NCBI RefSeq assembly: GCF_910585425.1
Contig: NZ_CAJUCP010000001.1
Location: forward strand, 111,957 to 175,956
Length of the DNA: 64,000 nucleotides
DNA from: an uncultured Acetatifactor sp.
GTDB lineage: Bacteria; Bacillota; Clostridia; Lachnospirales; Lachnospiraceae
Direction of reading: 5' to 3'
The translations under genes were made by a program, and so were the position numbers. Below the pieces are notes generated by a model, which saw only the letters and a list, made by a program, of their open reading frames with translations, searched no databases and had not been told where the DNA came from. The first letter of the stretch is position 1. Every line of letters starts with the position of its first letter. Positions 61,579 to 64,000 of the stretch are shown here, piece by piece.

Positions 61579-63996
61579 TTACGCCCCTAAGCCTGTCACC
61601 TCTTCATATGCGGATAAATATTTAGCAGCAATATCCCGTATATTGAACTTCCTGGTGGCAGACAGCGTCCTTTTTTGCAGCGTCTCGTATAATTCCCTGT
61701 CTTCTGACAGCTTCAGAATCGACTCGGCAATCTCCTGCACATCCAGAGCTCCGTCACGCAGCGTCAGCAATTCTCCCGCCAGCTCCCCCGCCTCATCCGT
61801 GAGCTGATGGCGGACTTCCGCCACGTCGGTGGCAATCACCGGTTTCCCGCACATCAATGCTTCTATAAGTACCAGCGGATAGCTTTCCCCCGCAAACCGG
61901 GTGGGAAGGAATCCTATGTCGGAGGTTGCAAAGTAGTCGCGCACATTGCTCCGGCAACCCAAGAAATGTACATAATCCGGGCTTTCCTTCTCCAGTTCCT
62001 TCCGGATTTCCCCATCCCCTACGAGGAGCAGGTGAATCGGCCGGGATGCCTTTTCCCTCGCCAGGCTCGTAGCCTTTATTCCTTCTTTCCATCCCTTTTC
62101 CGCAATTCCCCGGCTCACAATGCACAAGACAAAGGCATTCTCCTCAATCCCCAGGGATTCCCTGGGCACAGGGGTAACCGGAATCACCGGCAGGCCATTG
62201 TCTATTTTCTGCGTCTGCACCTTGTCCAGCATTTGGTATCGCCGGAAAGGGATCAGGTTCTTGTCCGCTATATAGAAGAATCTGGAACAGCTTTTGCCGA
62301 CGACATCAAACAGATGCTCCAGGTGGCAATCTTCTATGGTCTCATACATCCCATGCAGGGTAATGATATGTCTGCACCGGTAAGCACTGTCATTCAGCAA
62401 TTTCCCGACAATCTCATCCACACTGCCATGATGGGAATGCACCACATCTATATTCATTTTCTTAAGGCATACAATCAGTTTCCCCACATCGCGGAGCCTG
62501 ACCAAAGGCACTCCAGGATTCAGCAGGTCCCTGCATTCTTCCTCATATCTCTCGCGATTAAAATCGAAAAGAGTGACATTACAGCCCATGCTGTGAAGTT
62601 CATTGGCCAGGTAGATCGGATATGTCTCCCCGCCCCCCGACTGCAGCGAAAAACACGCTACCGCAATATTGGGCTTTCTATGCTTCTGTATCTCCTTCAG
62701 TTCCTCTATGCAGTAATGTCCTTTCACAATCTCTGCATCAGCAACATGCTGAGTCGCTCTATAGTGGTAAAGCAAATAATCCAGGATTTTCTCATAAAGG
62801 CCTTCGTCTACTTCATAATTCTTCGAGACATATGCGGACACCATCTCATATTCATCATAATATTGCAGCGTGCGCTGGACTCTGAGAGATGTGCTTTCCT
62901 GATGGACTCTGTAATAGTTCGTTGTCCTGTTCGTATAGCTCAGGCAGCCGCCCTTCATAATCGCGAGGTAAAATATCCAGTCGCTGCTCAAAGCCATATT
63001 GCTGCATACTTTCAAAACTTCTTCCGGCACCTGTCCTATATTTCTAAAGACCGCACTGCTCACATTCGGAATGATATTCTTATAGCCAAACCCCAGCTTA
63101 ACTGCTGTCGCCGCGGTTATGGTAAATGGCATATCCCAGCGCAGAGTCTTAACATTTGCCAGGTATTCTTCCGTGCTCCAGGTCTGCTTCCCATCCTGCA
63201 TAAAAGCCGACCGGGAAAACGCAAGGATTGTAGATGGATAGCGAAAGCATTTCATCATCTCTTCCAAAAAGCAGTCCTCGCTATAGTCGTCGCTCTCCGC
63301 TATCCAGATATATTTTCCTCTGGCAAGGCTTAAGCCCTTGTTCCATTGCTGGAAAACACTTCCGCTATTCACATCATTGAACAAGATCCTTGTGTTCTTG
63401 CTGTACCTCTCCGCGTATTCCTCCAAAATGTCCCGGCTGTCATCTGTGGAGCAGTCGTCAAGCAGTATGACCTCAAAATTCGGATATGTCTGATTATAGA
63501 TAGTGTCAAGCCTTTCCCTTAAATACAGTGCATGGTTATAATTGGGAACAATAATCGACACCAGAGGCGCAACATCCTGCTCCTGCAGCTCTTCCCTCCA
63601 CTGTAGCCCTTCCCACTCCGCTATACTGCTCTCCTGCTGCGTCAGAGCGGCTTCCATTCCGTCATCATATGCCGCTTCCGCCTGTGTGTCCTCTGTTTTG
63701 CGCAGCCTGTCCCGCACGCCATCCAGCCTGTCTGAAAGCCTGGGCACATGCTTCCGGATTGCCATGTTCATTTTGGCTACATGTCCGTAGACAAATTTAG
63801 AGTACACAATATGTCTTACCGCTTTCAGAATAAATCGTGCCATTCTCTTAATTCCGTTCATGTCATCTGCTTTCTTAAACACCTTTTGTATATTTTTATA
63901 TTTCTCTCTGCCTATGGCATGTAGGGCCTGGAAATGTGTATTGCTTTGGTGGTGCGTGTCTGCTTGGTATTGCGTCAACCGGTGATAACGCGCCAT
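61579..63996 (-). CDS. Bifunctional GT2 plus GT4 glycosyltransferase, start uncertain
   Basis: An 805-residue protein: an N-terminal helical region (1-120), a complete GT2 domain (about 140-370; VSIIVPNYNHALYLRERL, LLDDCSTDDSRDI, WNKGLSLARGKYIWIAESDDY) and a GT4 domain (about 430-800; CFSLQSGGGETYPIYLANEL, ITLHGMYETI, IVSRGIAEKGWKEGI, VGDGEIRKELE, TRFAGESYPLVLIEALMCGKPVIATDVAE). It should add two successive sugars to the exported polymer. The first visible ATG lies 4 bp from the window edge, so the gene may start outside; an internal ATG at 63861 is another option. It is followed 19 bp later by wzm. Confidence 0.88.
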   Translation of the reverse strand: MARYHRLTQYQADTHHQSNTHFQALHAIGREKYKNIQKVFKKADDMNGIKRMARFILKAVRHIVYSKFVYGHVAKMNMAIRKHVPRLSDRLDGVRDRLRKTEDTQAEAAYDDGMEAALTQQESSIAEWEGLQWREELQEQDVAPLVSIIVPNYNHALYLRERLDTIYNQTYPNFEVILLDDCSTDDSRDILEEYAERYSKNTRILFNDVNSGSVFQQWNKGLSLARGKYIWIAESDDYSEDCFLEEMMKCFRYPSTILAFSRSAFMQDGKQTWSTEEYLANVKTLRWDMPFTITAATAVKLGFGYKNIIPNVSSAVFRNIGQVPEEVLKVCSNMALSSDWIFYLAIMKGGCLSYTNRTTNYYRVHQESTSLRVQRTLQYYDEYEMVSAYVSKNYEVDEGLYEKILDYLLYHYRATQHVADAEIVKGHYCIEELKEIQKHRKPNIAVACFSLQSGGGETYPIYLANELHSMGCNVTLFDFNRERYEEECRDLLNPGVPLVRLRDVGKLIVCLKKMNIDVVHSHHGSVDEIVGKLLNDSAYRCRHIITLHGMYETIEDCHLEHLFDVVGKSCSRFFYIADKNLIPFRRYQMLDKVQTQKIDNGLPVIPVTPVPRESLGIEENAFVLCIVSRGIAEKGWKEGIKATSLAREKASRPIHLLLVGDGEIRKELEKESPDYVHFLGCRSNVRDYFATSDIGFLPTRFAGESYPLVLIEALMCGKPVIATDVAEVRHQLTDEAGELAGELLTLRDGALDVQEIAESILKLSEDRELYETLQKRTLSATRKFNIRDIAAKYLSAYEEVTGLGA

Positions 63997-64000
63997 TATC

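Overview
The window looks like a chromosomal piece of a Clostridia-type Firmicute, most likely Lachnospiraceae. The reasons are AGGAGG-type ribosome sites with occasional TTG/GTG starts, sigma-A-like promoters, a BlaI/M56 regulatory pair, BspA-type leucine-rich repeat proteins with chitobiase-like modules and no LPXTG tail, two HicAB modules, and many GT-C/GT2 surface-glycan genes. The left 35 kb is visibly GC-rich; the part right of about 35.6 kb is more AT-rich. No rRNA, tRNA, CRISPR array, phage or transposase gene was seen.

Region 1 (1-16.2 kb, all minus strand) is a glycan locus: a WecE-like sugar aminotransferase, a GtrB/GtrII-like pair, an SGNH hydrolase, pseG, a pseI fused to a formyltransferase, pseF, a GT2, a PglK-like ABC flippase and two polytopic GT-C-like proteins. 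Region 2 (16.3-19.2 kb, plus strand) holds a DUF6020-like membrane protein and an OafA-like acyltransferase, divergently transcribed from region 1. Region 3 (19.2-35.6 kb, minus strand) starts at a clear promoter upstream of glf and runs through manC, pseC, a membrane protein, three GT2 genes, an FAD oxidoreductase, an FdtB-like aminotransferase, a pseH-like acetyltransferase and two paralogous GT-C-like proteins around another GT2. Together with pseB at 41.6-42.6 kb the window carries a full pseudaminic acid pathway (pseB, C, H, G, I, F), although the genes are scattered. The PseI-formyltransferase fusion suggests an N-formylated nonulosonate.

Region 4 (35.6-43.8 kb) is a regulatory and accessory patch: two convergent hicAB modules, a BlaR1-like M56 sensor whose outer domain matches the small secreted Cys-rich protein next to it, a BlaI-type repressor, a coiled-coil miniprotein, an XRE regulator, then a tyrosine recombinase plus pseB operon.

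Region 5 (43.8-64 kb, minus strand) is a second surface system. A two-domain GT, Wzm, Wzt, two pyruvyltransferase-family proteins and another GT-like protein are followed directly by four large secreted proteins (BspA-LRR, CAP domain, BspA-LRR, papain-like protease). All four end in the same alternating beta-modules of about 80 residues, and a fifth copy survives as a gene remnant. The gene order suggests that a pyruvylated polymer is made and exported and that these proteins bind it through the shared modules.

The spacers are rich in structured repeats: a 162-bp element with terminal inverted repeats in three copies, a 71-bp palindromic tandem array, an array of about 90 bp, and paired hairpin repeats around one hicAB. 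Three GT-C-like proteins also contain in-frame, low-complexity repeat tracts in loops.
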